Shown here piece after piece: positions 21,365 through 32,514 of a DNA stretch of 64,000 bases. Under the pieces are notes generated by a model. It had not been told where the DNA came from. It did not search any database and was given only the letters and a program-made list of their open reading frames with translations. The translations under genes were made by a program, and so were the position numbers. The stretch's first letter is position 1, and each line of letters opens with the position of its first letter. The DNA comes from Gordionus sp. m RMFG-2023 (taxonomy: Eukaryota; Nematomorpha; Gordioida; Chordodea; Parachordodidae): positions 5,210,509-5,274,508 of the forward strand of contig NC_088777.1 in assembly GCF_954871325.1 (NCBI RefSeq), in the 5' to 3' direction.

Positions 21365-22900
21365 GTCTTTGTCAAAAAGAATGCTGTAATCGTTATTACA
21401 AAAAAGAAACGCGTTACATTTACTCGCTACGTCTGAAAAAAGGAACGCGTTACCTCTACTCGTTATCTTTTTAAAAAAGGAACGCGCGTTACTGACTATT
21501 CAAAAAAAGTAACGGGTTATTCGTTACTTAAATAGTTAAATATTATATACAAAAAATATATTTATTTTTTTCCCACAATATATAATACAAATAAAACTAT
21601 ACAAAAAGAATATATAATAAGATAATTTTATAAAAAAAAATTCATAAATATAATTATAATATAAAATTATACAAAAATAATATATTATATATAAGATTTG
21701 TAACAATTTTTTATTTATTTTTAGCAACAATTGATTTTCAAAATTTTGATCAGACAACTCAGAGCTCTTAAAATACAGCTTTCGCCATGCATACACGTTC
21801 AATTGGCTCAGAGAATGAGAGAGTTGTATTATATTTAATAAATAAAAATTTTAATTCGGGGAATTTATTAAAAATATTTAAAGAATTATATAAATTTCGA
21901 AAAAAGCTTAATAGATCATCTTCACAAGGATCTTCATTCATTTTCTCATTCAAAATATTTATCTTTATCTGAAAATATATTTTCATCTTTATAGATGTGT
22001 TTGAATCTATTGAAAATAAAATGTAATCAAAATATAAATTGTAATACCTTTTATCTAAGCATTCCAAAATTGAATTAATTAGCGGCTTACAAAACTTGAA
22101 ATTATTTAAAGCCAATTTTTTAAGTTTTAATATAATAATAGTTATTGTGGGAGTGAGATATCCCAAATACATTTTTTCTTCTCTCTCTTAAATTGCAAGA
22201 GCCGTAGCAATCGGTTCTATAACCTATAAAATCATACATATATATACATATCATATTTCTTAATCAACACTAGCCATACAATATTCATCCATGAAAGACT
22301 TTTCATTGTCTGAAAATCTCTGTAATTCAGATATCACAAAATATTTGGAAATTCTCTTTAATGATACTCACGGTATTAAAAAGAGTTCAATTATTCCACA
22401 ATTTCTTACACTTAGGAAATGTAATTTTTGAAATAGTTTTAAAATGGACATCGTTACTTGCTTTTTCAATGTCAATACTTGCAATAGTGATTAACAGGAT
22501 TGTTGCTTAGCTAAGTATACAATACTAACATTAGTATTTTGATTTTCAAATAGATCAAATAATGTAATTCATCAACAGCTAATGACTATTTTTATCTATG
22601 ATGTAGATGAATCCTGCATCTCAATGAGTGTGAGTTGATTTTTTTGTTACTATTCAAATGTTCATTAATCTCTTTCATTTTAAGGAATGTTTTAATTAAA
22701 ATATTATTAATTTCTGAATTTTTTATTAAAAATAACTTAGCTTTTTCAATAATTGAAGATATATATTTCAAAAATTTAAATGCATTATTTAATCATCACT
22801 CACTAAGCTTATTGTCAAGAAAAACATTAAAAATTGAAAATAATGATTGCCAAAAATAATATTTCAATTTCTTATCTTTTCAGAATTTAGAATTATCATT
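21365..22900 (-). mobile_element. hAT transposon remnant, best C-terminal copy of the family-A transposase
   Basis: The left side (21390-21540) has repeated GTTAC/AACGCGTTAC/CTCGTTA words typical of some hAT ends. The transposase reads leftwards from about 22860. Relative to the copies at 28 and 35 kb, a segment of about 545 bp is missing between the histidine-rich motif and the N-terminal block (near 22560). No right terminus or target duplication was recognised. Confidence 0.6.
21536..22860 (-). pseudogene. hAT transposase, decayed
   Basis: From N to C on the minus strand: KMKEINEHLNSNKKINSHSL (about 22660), ASIDIEKAS-like remnant (about 22480), VIEPIATALAI (about 22200), MYLGYLTPTITIIILKLKKL (22172), FCKPLINSILECLDKRYYNL, the acidic NEDPCEDDLLSFF linker, IKYNTTLSFSEPIERV (about 21810) and, in a second frame, ELSDQNFENQLLLKINKKLL (about 21735). 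The last two are the hATC C-terminal signature (KYNT..P.S.P.ER, then NFE..LLLK.N). A 134-codon piece is open at 21768-22172. Internal stops and a frame change near 21790 show it is dead. Confidence 0.8.
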
Positions 22901-23244
22901 TAAAAAGGAATAAGGAAAAATATCTAGGTTCAGTTCACTAAAACAATATTGCTTCATGGTTTTATTTCATATATATATTTATTTAAAAATTACATATCTA
23001 AACAAAGTTTTTTAAAATTACTATTTTATTCTTTAAATTTATAAACAATTTGAAGTTAAACCAAAAGCAATACTAAAACAAGAAATAGAATAATTTGTTT
23101 AAACTCAATATAATATTTTAAACAAATACCAATATTTTGTTAATCCTATAATAATATAGATCTAAAAAAATATGTCTATAATAATAACGATCTACAATTT
23201 GTTAAATACAATGTTTATAATAATATATTCTATAGCCAATAAAA

Positions 23245-24120
23245 ATAAATATAATTACATTTTAAATTTCAATAATATTAAGTCCGCAAGCTGGCCTGTT
23301 ATTATTTTATGAAAAAAAAATTGTTTTAATAAATTTAAAAATCATATTTTATTATTACTTAAAAAGTAAGCTAAATTTCATTTATTATCTATCGAAAATT
23401 GATTCGAATCAATTTCGAGTACATTGTAAAAACAAATATGGGTTTTTATAAATTACAAATGATCACATTTTAATGGTTAAGATAAAATAATATTTTATAA
23501 TTTTTGCCCACTTTGCTATTTTTTTAAAATAGCCCTTTGCACTTAATACCTTTACATCATTTAAGATTAATTAAAATATTACCATACAATAATATCATTC
23601 TAATAAATAAGATATCACAGTAAAATTTTATCGAAAATATAATGATTGTAAAAGATTATTTTATACCTAACATAAAAATTTATAAAGATTTTCCATTTAG
23701 GTGAAAAATGCTATGTTCACTGATTTATTTTATATAAAATGTCATTGGTTTTCTTTAATTTTGACATATTGGATATTTAGTAGGATTACAACCCTTGTTA
23801 CCAAATTTATATTTTTTTGAGAATATTTTTTTAGATAAGGGATCGTTAATATTATAAATGGCATTATATTTTATTATTGTTTTGCGACGATTTAAACGGT
23901 GAATTTAACATCAATAATTTATAAAAGTAAAGATTGGAGGAGTGATGGAGGGAGGGGGGGGGGTGTGTATTTTTTCGAATTTTTATTTGATTTCGAAAAT
24001 AGAAACACTTTGATTTGCTATGCAGAGATATAATAACCTGGGTTTTTAACGTGGATTAATATCTAATGAAATAATATTTTTTCGCTTCTTTGTGAATCTA
24101 CTAAGTAGAGACCATTGATT
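23245..24120. repeat. Family-A repeat arm (forward), first copy
   Basis: Starts at the TTTCAATAATATTAAG block with core TCCGCAAGCTGGCC (23283-23296) and runs through AAATGATCACATTTTAATGG, CTGATTTATTTTATATAAAA, TTGCGACGATTTAAACGGTG, a G-rich tract (23945) and AACGTGGATTAATATCTAAT. The same order of blocks appears forward at 26.88 and 34.13 kb, and reversed at 31.2, 38.2, 43.6 (partial) and 58.3 kb. Confidence 0.85.
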
Positions 24121-24459
24121 TAAATATTTTATCTAAAATCTTATTTGCTGCTCCTGCAACCCTAGTTAATTTATCATATTTTTATATAAATGTATTTTAT
24201 ATAGGTTAGCGTTGAAAGATTTTCACATGTGAAATTCATTCTTTCACAGTAAAGATCGAGGATGAGGTGGTATTCTAGGAAGGATATTACGCTAATCTGC
24301 CTAAAAAAGTTGTTAAAATTGATCCATGATGGTATTTTTAATTATTTGCTTTTAAATATAATAAATAATTTTATTTTAATACCAATTTTATGTCTAGTTT
24401 TTTTTAATGATTCAAATATATATAAATTTTTTTATCCACAATTCAAATATTCTTAGATC

Positions 24460-25437
24460 CGAGCTAACCCAAAATTCTAACCTCAGATTCAAAAATATTT
24501 CCATAATCCGAATCCAGTAAATTATTTTTACCTTAACCCGAACCTGAACCGACCCAATTAATATTTTTACCGTGTTCACAATTCTGTAAGATTGCCCATG
24601 TTTATTACACTGAAATAGTTTTAAAAAGGAGATCTTTACCTGCCTTTTCAATGTCAACACTTGCAATGAGATTTAAAGTGTGTGGTGAACATGAATGATG
24701 TTTAGATAAGTATACAATATAGTATTTTGATTTTCAAATATATCAAATAATGGCAGAGGAACTATTTCATCATCCGATTTCTCTCCGTGTTTATATATTT
24801 TAATATATTATAATTTTTTTTACTTGAAAGCTTTTATATCTAGCATTGTATGTAAGGCATTTGATCACTTTATTTCTTACATGTGGTTAAAATTTCGAAA
24901 ATTATTTTTGCTAGATGATCAAATCTGTGTCTTATTATTACTTACAAGCTAAGTAGGCTAAAACCTTCCCAAGAGTGTCTTGGTGTAGCCAGTGTACGGT
25001 TATCCTAAGAACATTGACAATATTACCATGAATATTTATTAACAAAATCTCGAGGCTTAGACAATTTATTTCTGGCTAAAATATTGAGTTAGCCGTATTT
25101 AAAAATTGGCTCAAATCGACCCGTTTAACAACACTATATAAATAATTTTATATACCAATGATAAGCTGATCAAGAATTCATGATTGTACAGACAATTTTT
25201 TTAGATACACAATAATTCCCTATAATTTCTTTCCCTGGTGTCATATGCTTTGTTAATTTTTAATACGATGGTAGGCCTAGACACCACATTTTTAGTTGGC
25301 TACAATTTTTTGATAATATTAATAAATGCAGTGCTTTCTACATTTGAAAATTAAAAATTAATTCATCAACAGCTGATTGTGCTATTTTTATCTATGATGT
25401 AGATGCATTCTGCATCTCAATGAATGTGAGTTGATTG
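24460..25437 (-). pseudogene. hAT transposase remnant, family A, with intact HxC...HTLNL motif
   Basis: On the minus strand HHSCSPHTLNLIASVDIEKA (about 24700-24640) is the conserved histidine/cysteine block of hAT transposases. It is complete here, whereas the copies at 28 and 35 kb have lost the HTLNLIAS portion. Further upstream are the WLHQDTLGKVLAYLACK segment (about 24980) and the N-terminal block ending at 25437, where a 1.1-kb hAT-type element interrupts. Downstream the frame ends in GAACCTGAACCGACCC words that look like hAT subterminal sequence rather than coding. Confidence 0.65.
25030..25136. repeat. Half copy of the TAGTGTTGTTAA hAT MITE
   Basis: TCTCGAGGCTTAGACAAT, GCTAAAATATTGAGTTAGCC and GTTTAACAACACTA match the right half of the MITE at 31941-32149. 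The left half is missing. Confidence 0.65.
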
Positions 25438-26527
25438 CAGAGTTGTTAATCGTTAATTTTAAAAGTAGCGCGCTATGGTGGCTATTTGTCAAAAATATTA
25501 ACGCGCTACCGCTATTTGTCAAAAATGTAGCTCACTATTATCTACAATTTTTTAAAAGTAACTTTTTATAAAAAAAAATTAGAAACAAATTTGTTTTATT
25601 TTTTGCTTATAATGTTATAGTAAATATATAAAAATAAACATTAAAAAATATTAAAATATAGTTAGTTTTGATTACAAAAAAATTTATTTAATAAATTATT
25701 AATGGTAATTTGTTGAATATTATAAGTTTTTACCTAATGTTATGTGTCCAACTATTTGCTGTGGTACATATATATGATATCTTTGATCACTCTACTATTA
25801 ATGCATCTTTCATTATTTATAAGTTATGTACTATTTTATTTATTAGTGTCTGGTGAAATAAAATTGTTGTACCAGGGGACAGAGTTTTAATCATCATGGT
25901 AAATGATTGATTATCAACCAAGGACATTGGCTGAACTGTATCAATTATAAAATTAACTATCAGCCAATTTCTGAGAAACATTGGCATTTGTGTTATTTAT
26001 TAATTTTGTTTTTGAATTAGTCTTTTTGGATGTCGCCTATACCTAAATTATTTAGATGTTTCTCCATCTCCTTAAAACTAGAGGAAGTATTTTTTTTACA
26101 TTAAACAAATAAATTTGAAGCCAGTTTTGATTTTTATATTTATTTTAAAAAAAATTTTAAATCCAGGGAATGGGAAATTTGTATTATTTATAGCTATTAA
26201 GAACATTTTCTTCTCTGGTATCTTCCATTCATTAATATCATTGTCTGAATCACTTTCAACGATTTGGATATCCATAGACGATGACATTTTAAATTATTAA
26301 CACGTGATTTAGGTTTAATATAAATGAAAATATAAATTACAAATTGAAATTATATTTCAATTTCAAAATTTAAATAATAAAAATGATAATTAATTATAAT
26401 ATTATATTGCAATTTTCATGTTTAAACTTACCTTCATTATATTTTTTAAAAGTAGCGCGCTTAAAAATTAAACAATACAAAAAAAATAGCCGCTATTAGC
26501 TACCAAAATAGCTACTTAACAACTCTG
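25438..26527. mobile_element. hAT-type non-autonomous element (1.09 kb)
   Basis: Terminal inverted repeats CAGAGTTGTTAA...TTAACAACTCTG are followed inwards on both sides by AAAAGTAGCGCGC and the GCTATTTGTC/AGCTAC words. The host sequence is the family-A block GAGTTGATTG...TCAATTTTT seen uninterrupted at 28.81 kb. No 8-bp duplication can be read, and three bases of the target appear to be lost. An acidic 63-codon minus frame (26096-26287; SSSMDIQIVESDSDNDINEW) is inside, of unknown origin. Confidence 0.75.
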
Positions 26528-26879
26528 TCAATTTTTTTTATTACTATTCAAATGTTCATTAATCTCTTTCATTTTTGAGCAATGTACACTTTATAATTTT
26601 TAAATTATTTTTTATTAAAAATTATCTTTTTCAATAATTGAAGATAAATCTTTTAAAAATTTAATAACTGAAGAAAAGTAATTTCTAAACGGCATAATAT
26701 AATATACTAATTGAAATGAGATACATTTTCTTATGATATAAATAACATATAAAAATTTAACTATTAGATATATTCATTAATAAAGGAATTCATTAATAAT
26801 TCTATATTCTTTTATCCCATAATTAATAGATTAAATATCCTTTAATAAAATTATATTAAAAATAATTATATTCACATTT

Positions 26880-27760
26880 TAAATTTCAATAATATTTAGT
26901 CCGCAAGCTGGCGTATTATTATTTTATGAAAAAAAAATTTTAAATTATTTTTTTGTTTTAATATATTTTGAAATCATAATATATTATTACTTAAAAAGTA
27001 AGCAGCTAAATTCCATTTATTATCTATCGAAAATGGATTCGAACCAAACGAGTAAACTATAAGAACAAATATTGGTTTTTGTTAATTACAAATGATCACA
27101 TTTTAATCGTTAAAATAAGATAAATTAATTTTTTTTTTTTAAATATTTGCCCCCTTGCTATTGATATTTTTTCTAAATAGCACTTTGTTTTTATTGCCTT
27201 TACATTATTTATATAAATTAATTACAATATTACCATATAATAATATCATTCTAATAAATAAGATATCACAAAAAAATTTTGTCGAAAATATAATGATTGT
27301 AAAAGATTATTTTACACCTAACATATAAATATAAAAAGATTTTCCATTTTCAAGGAAAAAATGTAATGTTCATTGATTTATTTTATATAAAATGTCAATT
27401 GTTTTATTTAATTTTAACATATTGGATATTTAGGTAGGATTACAACCCTTGTAACTAATATATTGATATTTTTTGTGAATATTCTTCTAGATAAGGGATC
27501 GAGTTAATATTACAAATAGCATTATATTTTATTGTTGTTTTGCGACGATTTAAACGGTGAATTTAATATCAATAATTAATAAAAGTAAAGATTGGAAGAG
27601 TGAGGGGGGGGGGGGGGTGGTATATGTATTTTTTCGAATTTTTATTCGATTCCGAAAATAGAAACACTTTGATTTGCTATGCAAATATATAATAACTTTG
27701 GGTTTTAACGTGGATTAATATCTAATGAAAAAATATTTTTTTGTATTTTTGTGAATCTTA
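26880..27760. repeat. Family-A repeat arm (forward), second copy
   Basis: Same block order as 23245-24120, with core TCCGCAAGCTGGCG at 26900-26913 and the G-rich tract at 27605. It is the left member of an inverted pair with 31225-32345. Confidence 0.85.
26900..26913. repeat. Conserved core TCCGCAAGCTGGCG (reference copy of 13)
   Basis: Forward copies start at 12631, 23283, 26900, 29590, 30565, 34147, 36793 and 37422. Reverse copies are at 32326, 40614, 44113, 49372 and 59024. The flanks are TTTCAATAATATTAA on one side and TATTATT on the other. The middle, CGCAAGCTGGCG, is nearly self-complementary (CGC-N-AGCT-N-GCG). It is more GC-rich and better conserved than the DNA around it. Confidence 0.8.
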
Positions 27761-27989
27761 TTTTTAGTTATATTTTGCTTCTAAATAAAATAAAAATTTT
27801 TATTTTAATACCAATTTATGTCTAGTTTTTTAATGATTCAAATATAAAAAAATTTTTTTTATCCACAATTCAAATATTCTTAGATTCGAGCTAACCCATA
27901 ACTCTAACCTCGGATTCAAAAATATTTCCATAAACCGAATTCAGTAAAAAAAATTTTACCTTGAACCGAACCTAAACCGACCCAGTAAA

Positions 27990-28936
27990 TATTTTTACCG
28001 GGTTCACAATTCTGTAAGATTTCCCATGTTTATTACAAAAGTTCTTACACTTAGAAAATGTAATTTTTGTAATGGTTTTAAAATGGAATCGTTCCCTGCC
28101 TTTTCAATGTCAGTGTGCTGAACAGGAATGATGCTTAAGTAAATATAAAATACTATCATTAGTATTTTGATTTTCAAATAGATCAAATAATGGCAGAGGA
28201 ATTATCTCATTATCCGATTCCTCTCCTTCATATACTTTAATAAATTTTTAATAAATATATTATAAATTTTTTTTACTTAAAAGTTTTTATATAATTTCTA
28301 GAATTGTCGATAATGCATTTGGTCATTTTATTTTATATCCTATATATCGGAAAAAATTTCAAAAAATATTTTTGATTGATAATAAAATGGGTGTTTTTTG
28401 ATTTAGCCTTTTACAAACTAAGCTTGCTGAAACCCTCTTAAAAGTGTCTAGTTGTAACCAGTATGCCATCATCCTCAAATAAGAACCTTTTTAAAAGATA
28501 GTATTATCAATCTATAAAATATATATTTTATATACCGATGATTAGCTGACCAATCCATAGTTGTACAGACAAGTTTTGCAATAAATCCACTAATTTCTTT
28601 GCCCTGGTGCCATATGCTTTGTTATGTTTTAATACGAGGGTAGGTCTGTCACCACATTTTTATTTGGCTACAATTTTTGATAATATCAATAAATACAGTG
28701 CTTTCTACAATTGAAAATTAAAAATTCAAGTTAATTCATCAACAGCTGATTGTGCTATTTGTATCTTTGATGTAGATGCATTCTGCATCTCAATGAATGT
28801 GAGTTGATTGGCTTCAATTTTTATTTATTATTATTCAAATATTCATTAATCTCTTTCATTTTTGAGGAATGTTCAGTCTATAATTTTTTAATTAAAAAAT
28901 CATTAATTCCTTAATATTTTATTAAAAATAACTTAG
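27990..28936 (-). pseudogene. hAT transposase remnant, family A
   Basis: Minus-strand motifs from N to C: ...SKMKEINEYLNNN (28865), SLRCRMHLHHR block (28790), TRPTLVLKLNKAYDTRVKKL-like segment (about 28640), TTMDWSANHR-like segment (about 28550), DNEIIPLPLFDLFENQNTND (about 28205), LLKHHSCSAH (about 28120) and DIEKAGNDSILKPLQKLHFL (about 28095). Compared with 24650, the HTLNLIAS piece is deleted, and the same deletion is present at 35280. So the two duplicates share it. It is not functional. Confidence 0.75.
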
Positions 28937-29311
28937 TGTTGTATTATGTAAATTACTTGGAATTAAATTAGAGAAAAAAGAAGTAATATTCAAAAGAAGT
29001 AATATTCAAATCGATTGTTTAACAGAAAAACGAAACGATTTATTAGATTTTTTGAGTAAAGACGTTGCAAATGAATAGGTGATCATGATTTTACGAACTT
29101 AATTTTTAATCTTTTAATTTTTTTTATATTATTTTAATTTCTTATTTTAGTTATAATATGTAATTAGTATTTATATTAATTAATAAAGTATTAGTAGTTA
29201 ATTTATTTATACTATTTATTTTATTCTCTAAATTCTCTCAACCACTATATTTGTTGGCCGAAACATTATGTATGGACATATTCAGTCTACTTAAAATACT
29301 AAAATGTTACA
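28937..29311. mobile_element. Solo LTR (375 bp) with 5-bp target duplication
   Basis: Begins TGTTGTATTATG and ends AAAATGTTACA (TG...CA), flanked by CTTAG at 28932-28936 and 29312-29316. The paralogous segment at 36115 reads straight through AATAACTTAGCCTTTTC without it. It is an LTR retroelement fossil reduced to one LTR; lineage unknown. Confidence 0.85.
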
Positions 29312-29892
29312 CTTAGCTTTTTCAATAATTGAAGATAAATCTTTTGTAAATTTAGTAACTGTTTATGTGATGAAAAATAATTTCTAATCGTAACATAAAT
29401 ATACTAATTGAAGTGAGATTCATTTTCTTATGATATAAATAACATATAAAAATTAAACTATTAGATATATTCAATAAGAAGGGAATGCGTTAATAATTCA
29501 ATTTTTTTTAACTCATAATTAATAGATTAATTTAATAAAATTATGTTAAAAATAATTATATTTACCATTTAAATTTCAATAATATTAAGTCCGCAAGCTG
29601 GCGTATTAATTTTTTATGAAAAAATTAGGGACCCAAACTGAATTTGAACAAACTATTAAATCGCTAAAACCGGTATTATTTATCTACTTAAACCGAACGA
29701 AACCGCTAAAAAAATTTATCCGAACCTATGAATTTTAAAGGAGAAATACAAGAGTTTTTTGAAATTTCGTAAAAGTTTATTATATTGGTATAAATTAAAG
29801 AAGTATAGGTTGAATTTTAAAAGGAGAAATACAAAAGAGAATATATATTGAGATGAATTTTAAAAGGAGATACAGAAATAAGTGTTTGAAGT

Positions 29893-30290
29893 TGTTACAT
29901 TATAGTCTAATTCTTAACCTTACTATTACTTTTGTTTTTTTGCATACAAACTTTTTATAATCTAATTTTGTAACTTTACTTTTTATTTTTCGTAACCTTA
30001 TTTTTTATTTTTTGTAATCTTACTTTTTGTTTTTTTGTTTGTATTCCAATTTGATATAGTATATATACGAAGTGTAAAATAAATGAGAAAGATATATATT
30101 ATAAAAGTTAATAATAATAAAATATATTTTTACATACTTGCACGTTTATCATGATTCTCTTCATGGTGCCCCTCCAGTTTAGGCATAAAAAACTCGCCTT
30201 ATGAAAATTAAATTTTTTTTAAAAAAATAAATTTTTTTTTGGTAAATATGATTAATAAAAAAAAATTTTATTATTTCCATATAAAGGAAG
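29893..30290. mobile_element. LTR fragment with adjoining primer-binding-like site
   Basis: A roughly 271-bp LTR-like block (TGTTACATTATAGTC...TTCTCTTCA, 29893-30163) is followed at once by TGGTGCCCCTCC. Its length, its TAATCTTACTTTTT-type body and the TGGTGCCC site resemble the LTR of the element at 51412. It is absent from the matching place in copy 2 (near 37100). Fossil, with only one end of the element left. Confidence 0.6.
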
Positions 30291-30299
30291 AATATAGAT

Positions 30300-31224
30300 G
30301 ATAAATTTAAGTATGGGTTGAATTTTAAAAGGAGAAATATTTAGATGTTAATATTGAACTATTTGCTAATATTTTCTTAATGAAATCTACAACTCATCAT
30401 ATATATAAAATTAGCCCCCTATCAATTATCCTTGTAAAATACATTTATAAAAATTTTAGGTATATTCAATAATAAAGGAATATATATTAATAGTTGTATT
30501 TCTTTTTTATTCTAATAAATAGTTTTAAAATTATAATCACTTTTTAAATTTCAATAACATAAAATCCGCAAGTTGGCGTTATACTTTTATATAATATAAA
30601 GTTATATATCAGTTACTTACTAAAACATTAATAGTTCATTCTAATAAACTGAATTACCATAATATGCATGGTGGTGTATAATATTTAAAAAAAATTATTC
30701 CCCCATTATGTTTATTATTAATATTACAATGATCAACGTTAAATAAACAAAAAAAATTACCTCGACATTAGGTGGAATAACATTAATTCAACCTAAAGGA
30801 TCTAAAAAAAACCATGTCAATCTAAAAGGTCTAGATCAGATAGAAGTAGAATTCAGTTATTATAGTTCCTTTATAAAAAAATTAACCAATAAGCACTCAT
30901 TTATTTCAGATTTAATTTATCCTAAGGCCCTTTTTGGGCCATAGCACACAAAGGTTCTTTTTAGGGTCATAACATTCCAAAAGCCCTTTTTAGGACCATT
31001 CAACCAAAAGTTCGCCCCAAAACCCAAAGGCCTTTTTCATGGTCATTTAAATAAACAAATTATATTTCTTTAACGATAAACTTATCAATTATTTCAATAT
31101 CATCGATACACCTGCGTGGATATCTATACCTACAAAATCTACACATACTTATAATTCGCTCACTTGTCTTTATATCATATCTTAAATATATTTCACTAAA
31201 TTTGTAGAAAAAGAAATACATGAA
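30300..31224. other. Central part of the family-A duplication, no gene
   Basis: Contains a forward core (30565-30578) and a block with three near-repeats of AAGGCCCTTTTTGGGCC (30930-31040). A + frame here is open for about 58 codons (GLDQIEVEFSYYSS in its middle), but in the second copy (37.68 kb) the same frame has an early stop, so it is probably not coding. Confidence 0.45.
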
Positions 31225-32345
31225 CGCTTAAATAAACCCACCAACAATTCTCATTAGATATTAATCCGCGTTAAAACCCAAAGTTATTTTATTACAGCAT
31301 AGTAAATCAAAGTGATTCTCTCCTTTCGAATAAAATGAAAATTCGAACAAATACACATACCCACTCCCCTCCTCTCCAGTCTTTACTTTTATAAAATATT
31401 GATGTTAAATTCACCGAATCTCATTTTTATATATTATTTAAAATCGTAGCAAAACCAACATATCATCTAACAAATAAAATATAACGTCATCTAATATTAC
31501 CGCAATCCCTTATCTAAAAGAATATTCTCAAAAAATATCAATATATTGGTCACAAGGGTTTTCTTATCCTTTTGTGCTAAACATTTTAAATTAATCCTAC
31601 TAAATTTCCAATACGTCAAAATTAAATAAAAACAATTGATATTTTATATAAAATAAATCAGTGAACATTACATTTTTTCCTCTAAAAATGAAAAAAATTT
31701 ATATATTTTTATGTTAGGTGTAAAATAATCTTTTACAAACATTATATTTTCGATAAAACTCTTCTGTGATATCTCATTATGATATTATTGTATGGTAATA
31801 TTGTAATTAATCTATATAAATAACATAAAGGCAATAAAAACAAAGTGCTATTTAGAAAAAATATCAATAACAAGTAGGCAAAAATTATTTAAAAAAACTA
31901 ATTTACCTAAAACCATTAAAATGTGATTATTTGTAATATATAGTGTTGTTAAACGGCCGTTTTGAGCCGATTTTTAAAAACGGCTAACTCAATAATACAT
32001 CCAGAAAAATATTACACAAGCCTGAAGATTTTGCTCATTGAAGGAACAAAGAAGACATAATCGGGAGGCTTAGGCAATATTTTTCTGGCTAAAATATTGA
32101 GTTAGCCGTTATAAAAAATTGGCTCAAAAAGGGCCTCTTAACAACACTAGTTATATATAAAACCCATATTTGTTCTTGCAATATATTCGTAATTGGGTTC
32201 GAATCAATTTTTGGCAGATAATAAATGGTATATATCTTACTTTTTAAGTAAAAATATAATATGATTTTAAAATTTATTATAACAAAAAAATATAATTATA
32301 AAAATTTTTTCAAAAAATAATAATACGCCAACTTGCGGATTAAAT
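31225..32345. repeat. Family-A repeat arm (reversed)
   Basis: Reverse complement of the forward arm: CATTAGATATTAATCCGCG, the C-rich tract (31360), AATTTACCTAAAACCATTAAAA, then the core CGCCAACTTGCGGA at 32326-32339. A 209-bp MITE is inserted at 31941. With the forward arm at 26880 it makes an inverted pair about 5.4 kb across. Confidence 0.85.
31941..32149. mobile_element. hAT MITE, TIR TAGTGTTGTTAA (209 bp), best copy
   Basis: TAGTGTTGTTAA...TTAACAACACTA ends are followed inwards by ACGGCTAACTCAATA / TATTGAGTTAGCCGT. It is flanked by GTAATATA (31933) and GTTATATA (32150), an 8-bp duplication with one mismatch. An empty site exists at 58850. Other copies: 38872-39079, 43740-43945, 12787-12955 (worn) and 25030-25136 (half). 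Confidence 0.85.
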
Positions 32346-32514
32346 GTTAATGAAATTAATAATTAATTATAATTATTATTTTTTAATATAATTATTTTAA
32401 CAAATCTCTAACTTACTCCTAAATAGAATTAATTTTAACTATTTATTTTTTTTATTATATATTCCCCATGGATATTTCTTACTGTTACGATCTGAGTTAT
32501 CGTAATATATTTAT

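Noticed and set aside
28004-28186. 60-codon minus frame, near-identical at 35189-35371
   Set aside because: It is an out-of-phase reading of the hAT transposase remnant (the true frame gives HHSCSAH...DIEKAGNDS); its conservation is due to the segmental duplication.
30765-30945. 58-codon + frame (GLDQIEVEFSYYSS...)
   Set aside because: The same frame is stopped early in the duplicate at 37.68 kb, and the sequence is part of a non-coding repeat block.
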